A stretch of 64,000 nucleotides of DNA, taken from CAVVJA01 sp963801715. Lineage in GTDB: Bacteria > Actinomycetota > Actinomycetes > Mycobacteriales > Jatrophihabitantaceae. The position numbers were made by a program, and so were the translations under genes. The notes below the pieces were generated by a model. The model was given only the letters and a program-made list of their open reading frames with translations. It did no database searches and was not told where the DNA came from. Where the stretch lies: the NCBI GenBank assembly GCA_963801715.1, contig CAWDGB010000005.1:1-64000 (forward strand). Reading direction: 5' to 3'. Shown here in pieces: positions 17,994 through 26,670 of this stretch. How positions within the stretch are numbered: position 1 is the first letter of the stretch; the number at the start of each line of letters is the position of its first letter.

Positions 17994-18540
17994 GTCCACG
18001 GCCGTGGCTCCAATCGTCTGGTTCCCGCTCGCTTCCACGGTCGCGTTCGGGCCGCCCGGTCGCACCCGTGAACACCCTGGCCGGTTGCCCTGGTCCCGGC
18101 CCGTATGCCCGGCTCCGTTGGCGGATCCGACGGACCTGTTCGTCACCCACCGCGGGTAATCGAACCCGGCGTGAGCAAGAGAGCAGCCCGTTCAGGTCGC
18201 GCCCGGAAGCGAGGGCTGAGTGCCATCGCCGGACACCCTCCTTGACACCGCTGCGACCTCTGAGGACGACCCGGACCCGTGCATCGCGCACTTCCCCACC
18301 GGCATGGACACCAGACCGCGGCCGTGTGCGGCGTTGAAGTCGATGAGCCCCAGACGTGGGTGACGCGGGCAGGATTCCGTGCGCGTCGGCTCGTCAACTC
18401 ATGCGTGGTCCAAGACATCTGGCGCTCGAGGTCGATGTTGGTCCACGGTTGTCCGACATGCGTCCCGCCCACGCGGCGGTAAAGCCCGTAATCGCGACTA
18501 CTTCCCGCTGCATAGTGCACGTTGGCTCCCGGCGAGGTCG
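17994..18540. other. Gene-poor stretch
   Basis: No frame on either strand shows a recognisable domain. It separates the redoxin operon from the transposase scraps. Confidence 0.5.
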
Positions 18541-18559
18541 CGTCCCGCCGAGTGGTGTA

Positions 18560-18985
18560 ACTGTGCGCGTGTGGTCTTCGCAGTGGCGGGTTGCCAGTTG
18601 CACTCGGACGCGACTTGTGCTGGGTGCGCTACCGTGTTGGATCTGTTCGGCGGGTTTGGGGTCGGCCAGCAGGGTCATCGATTGTTCGGAGAGGTAACGG
18701 CGGTCGCGGGCTTGCTATTCGTCGTGTATGTCGGTCAGGACGGCGCCGACGAAGCGGATCATCGCGGCGGGGTTGGGCAAGATCCCGACGACGCGGGACC
18801 GGCGTTTGATCTCTTTGTTGATCCGTTCTAGTGGGTTTGTTGACGAGGCTCTGCCACGCCGCAGCCAGCCGCTGATGCCGGTGAGTTCCAGGGCCGACGT
18901 CGACGGGGGACGCTGCGAGGCAGTCGTACGCCACGCCGGGCAGCACCTCTTACGCCGCGGCGGCGCGAGTGTGGCCATGCCCCAG
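18560..18985 (-). pseudogene. IS256-family transposase C-terminal fragment
   Basis: The segment STNPLERINKEIKRRSRVVG followed by NPAAMIRFVGAVLTDIHDE is the conserved C-terminal block of Mutator/IS256 transposases. An in-frame TAG at the position of the usual Trp after DE interrupts it, and the same frame continues ARDRRYLSEQSMTLLADP. Upstream parts are in other frames. Only the last third of a transposase remains. Confidence 0.75.
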
Positions 18986-19094
18986 GACGGGACCTAGCCG
19001 AGCCTCGTCCCTGTCATGGGCGGGACGCGGGTTCATCTATGTGCACCTCCAAAGGCACATCGTCGACGAGACGGCGCCAGGTCGCGTGCTTTGC

Positions 19095-19200
19095 TCGGGC
19101 CCGACGCGATCCTGCTGATCGTCTACACCAACGCGATCGAGTCTCTCAACGCCCGCTATCGGTTGGAGGGCCGTCATCCGATCGTGTCTGCGGCCCGTTC
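19095..19200 (+). pseudogene. Second IS256-type scrap
   Basis: IVYTNAIESLNARYR corresponds to the YTTNAIESLNARFR block of IS256 transposases, but on the opposite strand to the previous fragment. Nothing upstream or downstream continues it. Confidence 0.6.
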
Positions 19201-19452
19201 ACCGATCCTGACCGCCGTGGCGTGCGTGTTGCCGCGCACGATATCCGGCATGATCGACGCGTCTGCGATGTGGAGGCCCCATATCCCGTGAACCCGCAGT
19301 TCGGGATCCACGACGGACGCGTCGTCGGTGCCCGAACGGCATGCGCCAACAGGGTGGTTCATGGAACCGAGGTTTTCCCGTACGAAGCTCAGCATCCGGT
19401 TGTCGTCCCACTCGGCCTTCGGCAGGTTCTCCGCCCCGATGAAGGCTTGCAT
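19174..19452 (-). pseudogene. GMC oxidoreductase C-terminal fragment
   Basis: About 90 residues match the end of glucose-methanol-choline oxidoreductases: SMNHPVGACRSG (the active-site His region), VVDPELRVHGIWGLHIADASIMP, and RGNTHATAVRIGERAADTI. The FAD-binding N-terminal domain (GxGxxG) is absent; the frame upstream is unrelated. It is a truncated remnant that overlaps the IS256 scrap by a few bases. Confidence 0.8.
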
Positions 19453-19753
19453 CGACGGCGCGGGTACCGGTGACCCAGCCGGCCGACGTCCGTGCGGTGC
19501 TGAGGTGGACTGATGCTACGGATGTCAGGAATCCGCTGTCCTGGCTCCGGGCGCCGCCACATCTAGGGGGCCGAAGGGGCATCCGACGCTGGGCCGCCCA
19601 GCCGCACACCAGGGCACCGGGCCAGGGGTTCCACGGGTTCGACGCGGCGCCCAAAGCGCGACCGTGGTTTCAGTACCAACGTGCAGGCGAAACCGCCCGG
19701 CTCCTGGTCCGCGGCCTGGGCCCGGCGGGTCGCCGCCACCGGAAGGACGCCTC
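19453..19753. other. 300-bp gap with nothing recognised
   Basis: Frames on both strands are open but show no domain. It is flanked by two gene remnants. Confidence 0.45.
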
Positions 19754-20035
19754 ATGGCCACAGTAAATGTTCGACAGGAAACACAGACATCGAGATCTGC
19801 TACGAGGATCACGGCGCCGGCCAGCCGGTGCTGCTGATCCACGGCTACCCGCTCAGCGGCCGGGCCTGGGACAAGCAGGTCCCGGTGCTGCTGGAGGCCG
19901 GCTACCGGGGTCATCACCTACGACCGCCGCGGGTTCGGTAAGTCCAGCCAGCCTGCCACCGGCTATGACTACGACACCTTCGCTCACTCTCGAGCCCGTC
20001 CACGCTGATTGGACGACGCCTCAGGAAGGAAACCA
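19754..20035 (+). pseudogene. Truncated alpha/beta-hydrolase, paralogue of the next gene
   Basis: A start MATVNV is followed by a missing base, then NTDIEICYEDHGAGQPVLLI and HGYPLSGRAWDKQVPVLLEAGYR, a +1 shift near 19908, then VITYDRRGFGKSSQPATGYD. The DNA coding GYDYDTFA (19962-19985) is identical to the matching part of the intact gene downstream, after which the sequence departs abruptly and runs into that gene's ribosome-binding site. It covers only the first 80 residues of the enzyme. Confidence 0.8.
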
Positions 20036-20875
20036 ATGCCGCACATCACCGTCGGAACCGAGAACGACGCCCCGGTCGAGATCCACTACGAGGATCATGG
20101 CAGCGGACAGCCGATCGTGCTGATCCATGGCTATCCGCTGAATGGCAACTCGTGGGAACGCCAGGAGCGGGATCTGCTCGCACAGGGCTATCGAGTGATC
20201 AGCTACGACCGTCGCGGCTTCGGCCGCTCGAGTGAGCCGACCGTCGGCTATGACTACGACACCTTCGCTGCGGATCTGAACGCGCTGATTGAGCACCTCG
20301 ACCTGAGCAACATGGTTCTCGTCGGTTTCTCGATGGGCACTGGCGAGGTCACGCGTTACCTCGCCACCTACGGGTCGAAGCGGGTACGCAAAGCAGCATT
20401 GCTCGGTACTATCCCGCCATTCCTGCTCAAGACCGATGACAACCCCGAGGGCGTCGACGGCAAGGTCTTCGCCGATATCAAGGCAGCGGTCGTCAACGAT
20501 CGTTACGCGTACTTCGAGGACTTCCTCAACAACTTTTACAACGTCGACGTCCTCGGCGGCACTCGAATCAGCGACCGCGCATGGCAGGCCAGCTTCAACG
20601 TCGCGGCCGGCTCTTCGCCATTCGCGACCTACGCATGCGTCGATACCTGGTTGACCGACTTCCGCACTGATCTGCCGAAGATCGACGTCCCGGTACTCGT
20701 CGTGCACGGCAGCCAGGACCGAATTCTTCCGTTCGACTCGACCGCGGCGCGGCTTCCGGCGCTGATCGCCGATTGCACTCTCGTTTCGGTCGAGGGCGGT
20801 CCGCACAACATCTGCTGGACGCATCCCGACGAAGTCAACGCCGCGCTGCTCGCGTTCGTCAGTGAGCAGAGATAG
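20036..20875 (+). CDS. Alpha/beta-hydrolase, non-haem chloroperoxidase/esterase type
   Basis: 279 residues, ATG 20036 with AGGAAGGA just upstream. The oxyanion-hole motif HGYPLNG (31-37), nucleophile elbow GFSMG with S99, Asp in HGSQDRILPF and His in EGGPHNICW complete the catalytic triad. The size and the FSMGTGEVTRY block match cofactor-free bromo/chloroperoxidase-like esterases, which hydrolyse esters and can form peracids. It is the first gene of a five-gene run on the plus strand (hydrolase, SnoaL-like, monooxygenase, enoyl-CoA hydratase-like, fusion enzyme), each with its own good ribosome-binding site. Confidence 0.9.
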   Translation: MPHITVGTENDAPVEIHYEDHGSGQPIVLIHGYPLNGNSWERQERDLLAQGYRVISYDRRGFGRSSEPTVGYDYDTFAADLNALIEHLDLSNMVLVGFSMGTGEVTRYLATYGSKRVRKAALLGTIPPFLLKTDDNPEGVDGKVFADIKAAVVNDRYAYFEDFLNNFYNVDVLGGTRISDRAWQASFNVAAGSSPFATYACVDTWLTDFRTDLPKIDVPVLVVHGSQDRILPFDSTAARLPALIADCTLVSVEGGPHNICWTHPDEVNAALLAFVSEQR

Positions 20876-20955
20876 TCGCAGGTGCGGCGACACAAAATGT
20901 GGCGGCGGCAATTGTCGCCGCCACGCAACCGAACACTCTCCTACGGAGGAACGTC

Positions 20956-21366
20956 ATGTCGAAGGAACAGATCCTCAAGGCGCTAGCGCTCGGCGGCGAG
21001 CTCGTCGCCACCCACGACTTCGACCGTTTCGGTGAGTTCTTCGCCGAACACATCGTCGATCACGATCCCGCCGACGGTCAGGCGGCCGGGCTCGAGGGCA
21101 CCAAGCACTACTGGCGCGGACTCCTCGAATCATTCCCCGATTTCGCACTCGCGCCCGACGTCGTGCTGGCCGACGACGACCACCTGACGCTGGTACTTCG
21201 GGTGTCCGGGACGCACCTCGGTGAGTACATGGGGCACGCTCCAACAGGCAAGCGATTCGACGTCCGCGCGCTCCAGGTGGCGAGATTCGAGGATGGGCTC
21301 ATGGTCGAGCGTTGGGGCTGCACGGACATCCTGGGGATCTTGACCCAGCTCGGACTCTCGGCCTGA
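20956..21366 (+). CDS. SnoaL-like ester cyclase/polyketide cyclase-fold protein
   Basis: 136 residues, ATG 20956 after CGGAGGA. NTF2-like fold: FGEFFAEHIVDHDPADGQ, GTKHYWRGLLESFPDFALAPDVVLADDDHLTL, GHAPTGKRFDVRALQVARFEDGLMVERW. This motif series defines the SnoaL-like family of small cyclases and isomerases. Without the aromatic polyketide context its substrate is unknown; here it lies in a catabolic-looking group. Confidence 0.85.
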   Translation: MSKEQILKALALGGELVATHDFDRFGEFFAEHIVDHDPADGQAAGLEGTKHYWRGLLESFPDFALAPDVVLADDDHLTLVLRVSGTHLGEYMGHAPTGKRFDVRALQVARFEDGLMVERWGCTDILGILTQLGLSA

Positions 21367-21553
21367 CCACACACGCGGGAAGACCAACTCCCAGCACCAT
21401 GGATCGCATCGTCAAACTCGCGAACTCGTTGGATCATCCCAAATCGCGGAGGACCGAGAGGCCAGGGCAATCGCCCAGGGCATCCCCGGGCGCGATTCCC
21501 GTGCCCGAAAAGAATCATTTACTGCAAGGGCGTCTTCGTCCACTGGAGGAGCA

Positions 21554-21856
21554 ATGATCATTCTTCGCTTCAAAATCCGTTCCAAGCCCGACAAGCGCGA
21601 CGATCTGATGGCCGCGCTCGCCGAGATCATCACTCCGGCGCGAGCCACGGAGGGCGTCATCAGCTTCGACATCGCCCGCACGCTGCTCGACCCCGATTCG
21701 TTCATCGCGACCGCGCTTTATGAGAACGGTGCCGCTCTCGAACGACAGGAATCACTTCCGGAGGTGGACAGGGTCATGGCGATGCTGCCGGAGTCGCTTG
21801 TGGCGCCGCCGGAGCGAACGATCTTTGACGCGTCGGTCGACCAGACGCTCGTCTAA
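21554..21856 (+). CDS. Antibiotic-biosynthesis-monooxygenase (ABM) domain protein
   Basis: 100 residues, ATG 21554 after GGAGGAG. Dimeric alpha-beta barrel fold: IILRFKIRSKPDKRDDLMAAL, PARATEGVISFDIARTLLDPDSFIATALYENGAALERQ, MLPESLVAPPE. ABM proteins are small cofactor-free monooxygenases or haem-binding relatives. Between it and the SnoaL gene are 187 bases with no further recognised gene. Confidence 0.85.
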   Translation: MIILRFKIRSKPDKRDDLMAALAEIITPARATEGVISFDIARTLLDPDSFIATALYENGAALERQESLPEVDRVMAMLPESLVAPPERTIFDASVDQTLV

Positions 21857-21925
21857 ATCTGGGACGGCAGCGATGCCGGGATCGCTCGCGACGATTCGTT
21901 TTCATCCAACACACCGGAGACTCTG

Positions 21926-22777
21926 ATGAACTCAGCAACGAAGACCGCGCAACTCAGGCTCGATCGAGTGACACCTTCACACTGCCGAGTCGTACTCGAC
22001 AACCCGCCGCTCAACCTCATGGGTCCGGAATTCGTTTGGCAGATCCGAGAGATCGTGACGGCGCTCGAGAACGACGACCGAGTGAAGGTGGTGGTCTTCG
22101 AAAGTGCCGTCGACGGCTTCTTTCTGAATCACTCCGACTTCCTCGCCAAGTTCGAGGATCTGACCAGCATCCCGCAAGGTCCGACCGGCCTCGAGGCATG
22201 GCCCGACGTCCTGGTGCGCCTGACGCGCGCCCCCTTCGTTTCGATCGCGCTGATCCGGGGTCGGGCGACCGGAAACGGCAGTGAGCTCGCGCTCGCCTGC
22301 GACATGAGCTTCGCGAGCCGAGAGAAGGCGCGCTTGTCGCAGTGGGAAGTGGGCGTGGGTCTCGTCGCGGGTGGAGGGCCCATGGCGCGATTGCCGCGGG
22401 TCATGGGACGGGGACGCGCCCTGGAAGTGCTGCTGAGCGCCGACGACATCAGCGGCGCCGATGCCGAGCTCCTCGGCTACGTGAACCGGGCGCTCCCGGA
22501 TGCCGAGTTGGACAATTTCGTCGACGCACTCGCAACCCGCATCGCCTCCTTCGACAAGTGGGCGATCGCCAACACCAAACGCCTCGTGAACGAAGCCAGC
22601 CTGCCACCCGACGTCGAAATAAGAGCGGGCTGGGACGCCTGCATGGCCTCCGTCAAGCGCCCAGCGGCGCAGGAAAGCATCAAAGCCCTCCTGGAGCAAG
22701 GACTCCAGAAGCCCGGAGACGTGCAGGCTCGACTCGGGTTCTACCTGGGACAGCTGGGCCGCGTGGACGAGCGCTGA
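21926..22777 (+). CDS. Enoyl-CoA hydratase/isomerase-family protein
   Basis: 283 residues of crotonase fold. Seen: RVVLDNPPLNLMGPEFVWQI, VKVVVFESAVDGFFLNHSDF (oxyanion-hole region), ALIRGRATGNGSELALACDMSFAS (second oxyanion residue; the usual GxxxGGG is GRATGNGSE) and GPMARLPRVMGRGRALEVLL. Members without CoA substrates also exist, so hydratase activity is not proven. The next gene starts 44 bases on. Confidence 0.85.
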   Translation: MNSATKTAQLRLDRVTPSHCRVVLDNPPLNLMGPEFVWQIREIVTALENDDRVKVVVFESAVDGFFLNHSDFLAKFEDLTSIPQGPTGLEAWPDVLVRLTRAPFVSIALIRGRATGNGSELALACDMSFASREKARLSQWEVGVGLVAGGGPMARLPRVMGRGRALEVLLSADDISGADAELLGYVNRALPDAELDNFVDALATRIASFDKWAIANTKRLVNEASLPPDVEIRAGWDACMASVKRPAAQESIKALLEQGLQKPGDVQARLGFYLGQLGRVDER

Positions 22778-22821
22778 CATCCCAACGGCCCATCTCACTT
22801 TCCGGAAGGAAGCACACGGCC

Positions 22822-24105
22822 ATGGACTTGCTCACCACCGCCAAGAACATCGCTGACCGCGTCGAGGCCGAGTCGTTCAAACACGATGTACCCGTCGCGG
22901 TCACCGTGATCGACATCCACGGCAACATCGTTCTCACCCACCGCATGACCGGAGCGCCCGCGTTCTCCCTCGAGCTCTCCGAGCGAAAGGCCTACACGTC
23001 CGCCCTCGTCGGCATGCGCACCGCTGACCTCGTCCCCCTCGTGCAACCAGGCGCGGAGCTTTATCCCCTCCTCACCGTCTCCGGCGGTAGATACTCCGCG
23101 ATGGGTGGCGGCGTGCCGCTCACCAGCGACGGCCAGGTCATCGCCGGCGTCGGAGTCAGCGGCGGAACCACAGAGCAGGACGTTGCCATCGTCGAAGCTG
23201 CAGTGATCAATCCCAACCCCCCGGGCCCGACCGGGCCATCGGCGGCCCGGGTGCCGGTCGGGTACACCGAACAGAAAGCCCGCGTCGGCGACGTCGTGAT
23301 CAACTACGTGCGGGGCGGGAACGGGCCGACGCTGGTGTTGCTGCACGGATACCCGCAGACCTGGTATGAGTGGCGTGAGCTGCTGCCGGAGTTCGCCAAG
23401 CAGTACACGGTGATCGCGCCGGATCTGCGCGGTGCCGGGGCCAGTGATGCCCCCGCCGACGGATACGACAAGAAGACCATGGCCGCCGACATCCACGGGC
23501 TACTGACCCAGCTCGGCCTTGCCGACGGCATACGGCTGGTCGGCCATGACATCGGCACGATGGTCGCCTACGCCTACGCCGCAGCGCACCCCAGTGAGGT
23601 GACCAGGCTGGTGCTGTCCGAATCACCTCTGCCCGACGAAGGCCTGTACCAGTTCCCGTCGCTGACCTCGAAAGGCCCCGGCTTCTGGAACTTCGGGTTC
23701 TTCAGCAACATCAACGGTCTACCCGAAGACATCATCACGGGCCACGAGGACATCTGGGTAGCCCGGTTCATCGACACACTCGAGGTTCACAAGGACGCTA
23801 TCGGCTCGGCGCAGGTGCGAGAGTACGCAAGCCATCTGCGCGACCCGGCGCACCTGCGCGCCGGCTTCGAATGGTTCCGAGCCTTCCCAAAGGACACGAA
23901 GGACAACGCCGAATACATCAAGACCAGGCTGCCCATGCCGGTACTCGCGGTCGGCGCGCAGGGCAGCCTCGGCGACCTCGTGCCCAACCAGATCCGCCGC
24001 TACGCCACCGACATGACCGGCATCGTCATCGAGGACTGCGGCCACTGGATCTACCAGGAACAACCGCAGCAGATTCTCGAGCGACTTCGCCAATTTCTTC
24101 GGTAG
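22822..24105 (+). CDS. Fusion: HbpS/GlcG-like domain plus epoxide hydrolase-type alpha/beta-hydrolase
   Basis: 427 residues from ATG 22822 (GGAAGGA upstream). Residues 1-128 form a GlcG/HbpS domain (DUF336): VAVTVIDIHGNIVLTHRMTGA, SERKAYTSALVGMRT, MGGGVPLTSDGQVIAGVGVSGG. A Pro/Gly linker (NPNPPGPTGPSAARVP, 130-145) leads to an alpha/beta-hydrolase: HGYPQTWYEWRELLP, DLRGAGASD, nucleophile D243 in VGHDIGTM, and the general base His in EDCGHWIYQEQP. An Asp nucleophile with HGYPQ fits epoxide hydrolases. HbpS domains bind haem or cobalamin-like ligands or act as small enzymes. The two domains are in one unbroken frame; the combination is unusual. Confidence 0.88.
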   Translation: MDLLTTAKNIADRVEAESFKHDVPVAVTVIDIHGNIVLTHRMTGAPAFSLELSERKAYTSALVGMRTADLVPLVQPGAELYPLLTVSGGRYSAMGGGVPLTSDGQVIAGVGVSGGTTEQDVAIVEAAVINPNPPGPTGPSAARVPVGYTEQKARVGDVVINYVRGGNGPTLVLLHGYPQTWYEWRELLPEFAKQYTVIAPDLRGAGASDAPADGYDKKTMAADIHGLLTQLGLADGIRLVGHDIGTMVAYAYAAAHPSEVTRLVLSESPLPDEGLYQFPSLTSKGPGFWNFGFFSNINGLPEDIITGHEDIWVARFIDTLEVHKDAIGSAQVREYASHLRDPAHLRAGFEWFRAFPKDTKDNAEYIKTRLPMPVLAVGAQGSLGDLVPNQIRRYATDMTGIVIEDCGHWIYQEQPQQILERLRQFLR

Positions 24106-24159
24106 CCGCCGACATCCGTCAGCTCCCTGCGACTCGCACACCGGGCACACCTGCGAGGT

Positions 24160-24540
24160 AACGCAGCGGACTCGGTCGGCGCGGACGGCAAGGTGTCGCG
24201 GAACCAACCCCTCAAGAACCGGACTTGATCATCGCGCAGGCCGTAGCGATCGAACCGTTCTCGCACCTCGTCGTACGACGTGCCTTCCATGAGCGCGTCG
24301 ACCCGGTTTTGCATCTGCGCTGGTAGTGACGAGTGCACCCAATCTGATCGCAGTGTCGAGACCTGGTGTGGTGAACGACGCGGTGGACAATCCCTGCTGT
24401 TCGGTGCGGGGGAACCCGGCGAAAGGAGTCGGCGACCCATACGGTGCGATCGGTAACGCGGTAGGCCTTGAGGACCCCGCGCACGAAGATCGTGGAACCG
24501 CCCCGCCAGATGCCCGTCTCGATGAGATCACCCCGCCGCC
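24160..24540 (-). pseudogene. TylF/MycF-type O-methyltransferase remnant
   Basis: Minus-strand pieces GDLIETGIWRGGSTIFVRGV, LKAYRVTDRTVWVADSF and, in another frame, TSYDEVRERFDRYGLRDDQV and FLRGWFRDTLP are the core of macrocin O-methyltransferase-like proteins. The SAM-binding start (GDLIETGIWRGG) is preserved, but the frame changes after DSF, and both ends are missing (the N-terminal roughly 60 residues and the catalytic DDYG end). It is a decayed secondary-metabolism gene. Confidence 0.75.
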
Positions 24541-24584
24541 CGCTTGGGCGCAGGGGTGGCGAACGGACGGTGGTGCGAACGAGG

Positions 24585-25388
24585 TCAGGTCAGGGATGCG
24601 CACTGACCGGTCGCCTTGTGGCCGACGTGGTTGACCTCGCCGGGGATGAAACCTCCGGACACGCCTGGGGCCAGTCCGGTGCAGTTGAGGTTCCGCGCAA
24701 CCGTGTTTTCGACGACGGCGACGGTGCGGCCCGGGTCGCCCGGGTCGGTCGCGGTGATGTTGGTCAGCGTCGCGTTGCCGCCGATCCGGTTGAATTGCAC
24801 GCCGAGCCAGGCGGCCGTCACTCCGGTTATCGTGAGGTTGCCGCCGATCGTGTTGCCCTTGATCGACCAGGGAATCTCACCGCCTCCTCCGGTCAGCGTG
24901 ACGTTCCGGTTGACCGTCATTTTTCTCATCAGGACGGTGTTCGCGTCGGTGGCGGTGACGTTCCCGTTGACGGTGATGGTGGTGTGCCCGGCCGGGTCGG
25001 CGGCGCACGGCACTCCCGCGAACATGCCAATAGTATTTGTCGGCTGGCAGCCCAGGACGAGGAATGAGCCCGCAGCGGCGGTGACGTTGTGTCCGACGGT
25101 GATCGTCGACGGTGCGCTTTGCGCGTCGAGCACGGCACCGGCGGCGACGTTGATGTTGCCGACGACGTTGATCACGGCATCGGTCGGTATGTTGCACGCG
25201 CCGGTGACCGTGATGCTGGCGTAGTTCCCCGATGGGATGCTGTGAATTCCGAGGCGATCACCACCGGTGCACGTGTACGCCGTCGGCGCGATGCTGGACG
25301 GGGCAGCCACCGCCGGTCCGCCCGTGAATGCGAGCGCCCCCGCAACGGCAAGGGTCCCCAGGACTCCGAGCCGCATTGCTTTCCCCAT
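24585..25388 (-). CDS. Secreted beta-helix-like hypothetical protein
   Basis: 267 residues from ATG 25388, with AGAAGGG upstream. A signal peptide with KAMR and a hydrophobic core ends near PAVAAP (about residue 29). The mature part has short Asn/Thr/Val/Gly-rich turns: ITVTGACNIPTD, INVVGNINVAAGAVLD, TITVGHNVTAA, ITVNGNVTATDANT, GGNLTITGVT, GGNATLTNITA. Such regularly spaced NGN/GGN turns suggest a parallel beta-helix. Four or five Cys residues may form disulfides. Function unknown; similar proteins are exported by many actinobacteria. Confidence 0.72.
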   Translation of the reverse strand: MGKAMRLGVLGTLAVAGALAFTGGPAVAAPSSIAPTAYTCTGGDRLGIHSIPSGNYASITVTGACNIPTDAVINVVGNINVAAGAVLDAQSAPSTITVGHNVTAAAGSFLVLGCQPTNTIGMFAGVPCAADPAGHTTITVNGNVTATDANTVLMRKMTVNRNVTLTGGGGEIPWSIKGNTIGGNLTITGVTAAWLGVQFNRIGGNATLTNITATDPGDPGRTVAVVENTVARNLNCTGLAPGVSGGFIPGEVNHVGHKATGQCASLT

Positions 25389-26000
25389 GAGCAATAACCC
25401 TTCTCTCGCGGTCCCCCCGAAAGGGTCGAACGGATCTACGAGGGCAACCCACCCGCCCGCACGCGCAAGCCCCCCGGCGGGGCTGCTGGAGCGGGAGCGT
25501 GGCACCGACAAACGCTGCGTCCGTCTCATAGCGGGAACCTGCATCGACACCAGCGACATATCGGTGCCTCGTAGCCTTCATACGCGTTTCGCAGTCGTCT
25601 GCTTTCCACCTCGCCCGCGAGGAAGGCCTCCAACAGCAGCCGCACTGTCGCCGCGGACACATCAATCCGGCTTTATGGCCTTCCGCGGGTGCACCCTGCG
25701 ATGGTTCGGATATCCCTCCCTAAGCTCATCGGCCCGGGACGCGTCCCCAACGAGCACTCCGGCCGTGACGATCGGGCATCGGCGTACATGCCCGAGCGCC
25801 CAGCCGCGAGTGCGGCGAACTTTAGCTACCGCAACATTTGAAAACGATTTAGTGACACTGGCGGCAGTTCGTTACGTAGATCGTCGGCGTCCGCGCCCTG
25901 TCTGGTGTGCGGGTTTGCGGCAGTACGGGAGGCTGAACATCAGCCGCATCAACGCGTTTCCCCGGATGCTAGGCACCTCGTCGGGCGTCGGTCGAGGCGC
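25389..26000. other. 600-bp stretch without a clear gene
   Basis: A 44-codon minus-strand frame near 25527-25660 (GTG start, containing LLLEAFLAGEVESRRLRNAY) has plausible codon use but was not recognised. The region near 25820-25860 is unusually AT-rich for this window. Nothing else can be supported. Confidence 0.4.
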
Positions 26001-26670
26001 TCACGGCCGGTCGTCTTGTGCAGACGTGGCGCCGAAGGCGGCGCTCAGGCCGGTGAGGTCGATCGGGCGCCGGGCCTGTTCGGGCACGGCGTCCACGATT
26101 GACCGCATTACCTCGAGTGCGGCCAGTATCTCTCGTCCGACGGCCTCGGCCGGACGCATGGCGTCGACCGAGACGAGGATGCCGCGCTCGGCGTACCAGG
26201 CAGCGATTGGATGCGTGACGTCGTGGTAGAGCTCGAGGCGTGTGCGGATGACGTCCTCGGTGTCATCGGTGCGATGTTCGACTGCGGCCCGGGCGAGCAG
26301 TCGACGCGTGAGCTCCTCGTCGTCGGCCTGCAAGTGCAGCGCGACGTTCGCGGTCATCTCCAGCTCCATACGATTCGGTAGGCGGCACGAGCCTGCTCCA
26401 TGGTGCGCGGGATCCCATCCAGGACATAGTCGGTTCCAGCCTCTTTGCCGCGATGAGGGCCTCCCGGACCATGCCGAGCACGATCTTGTCGGGCACCAGT
26501 TCACCACGCGTGAGGAGGTCTTGAACGGCCCGGCCTAGGTCGGTCTGGTGCGCTACATGCTGGCGAAGCAGGTCACCGGTGGCGATGTGTGGAATGGTGA
26601 AGTGGGTCGCGATCAGCGCTCCCTGGGTTCCCTTGCCGGCGCCCGGCGCCGCAATCATGAGTATCCGCAT
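26001..26670 (-). pseudogene. Adenylate-kinase-like gene with two frame breaks
   Basis: The start MRILMIAAPGAGKGTQG (ATG 26670) holds the P-loop GAPGAGKGT-like motif. Residues IPHIATGDLLRQHV and GELVPDKIVLGMV follow. A first shift near 26447 leads to KEAGTDYVLDGIPRTMEQAR (LID/AMP region), a second near 26372 leads to MTANVALHLQADDEELTRRL and HRTDDTEDVIRTRLELYHD. All parts are in family order. Both shifts are of the -1 type, unlike most breaks in this window, and the frame is not restored. The housekeeping adk of actinobacteria sits by secY; this looks like a second copy. Confidence 0.8.

Noticed and set aside
17649..18146. N-terminal extension of the redoxin gene
   Set aside because: It contains the VOC remnant and precedes a strong ribosome-binding site and ATG at 17648.
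22342..22821. Long N-terminal extension of the HbpS-hydrolase fusion
   Set aside because: It is the out-of-frame shadow of the enoyl-CoA hydratase-like gene; the ATG at 22822 has a good ribosome-binding site.
25267..26229. 320-residue plus-strand frame
   Set aside because: It is antisense to the signal peptide of the secreted protein and to the adenylate-kinase remnant, with no domain.
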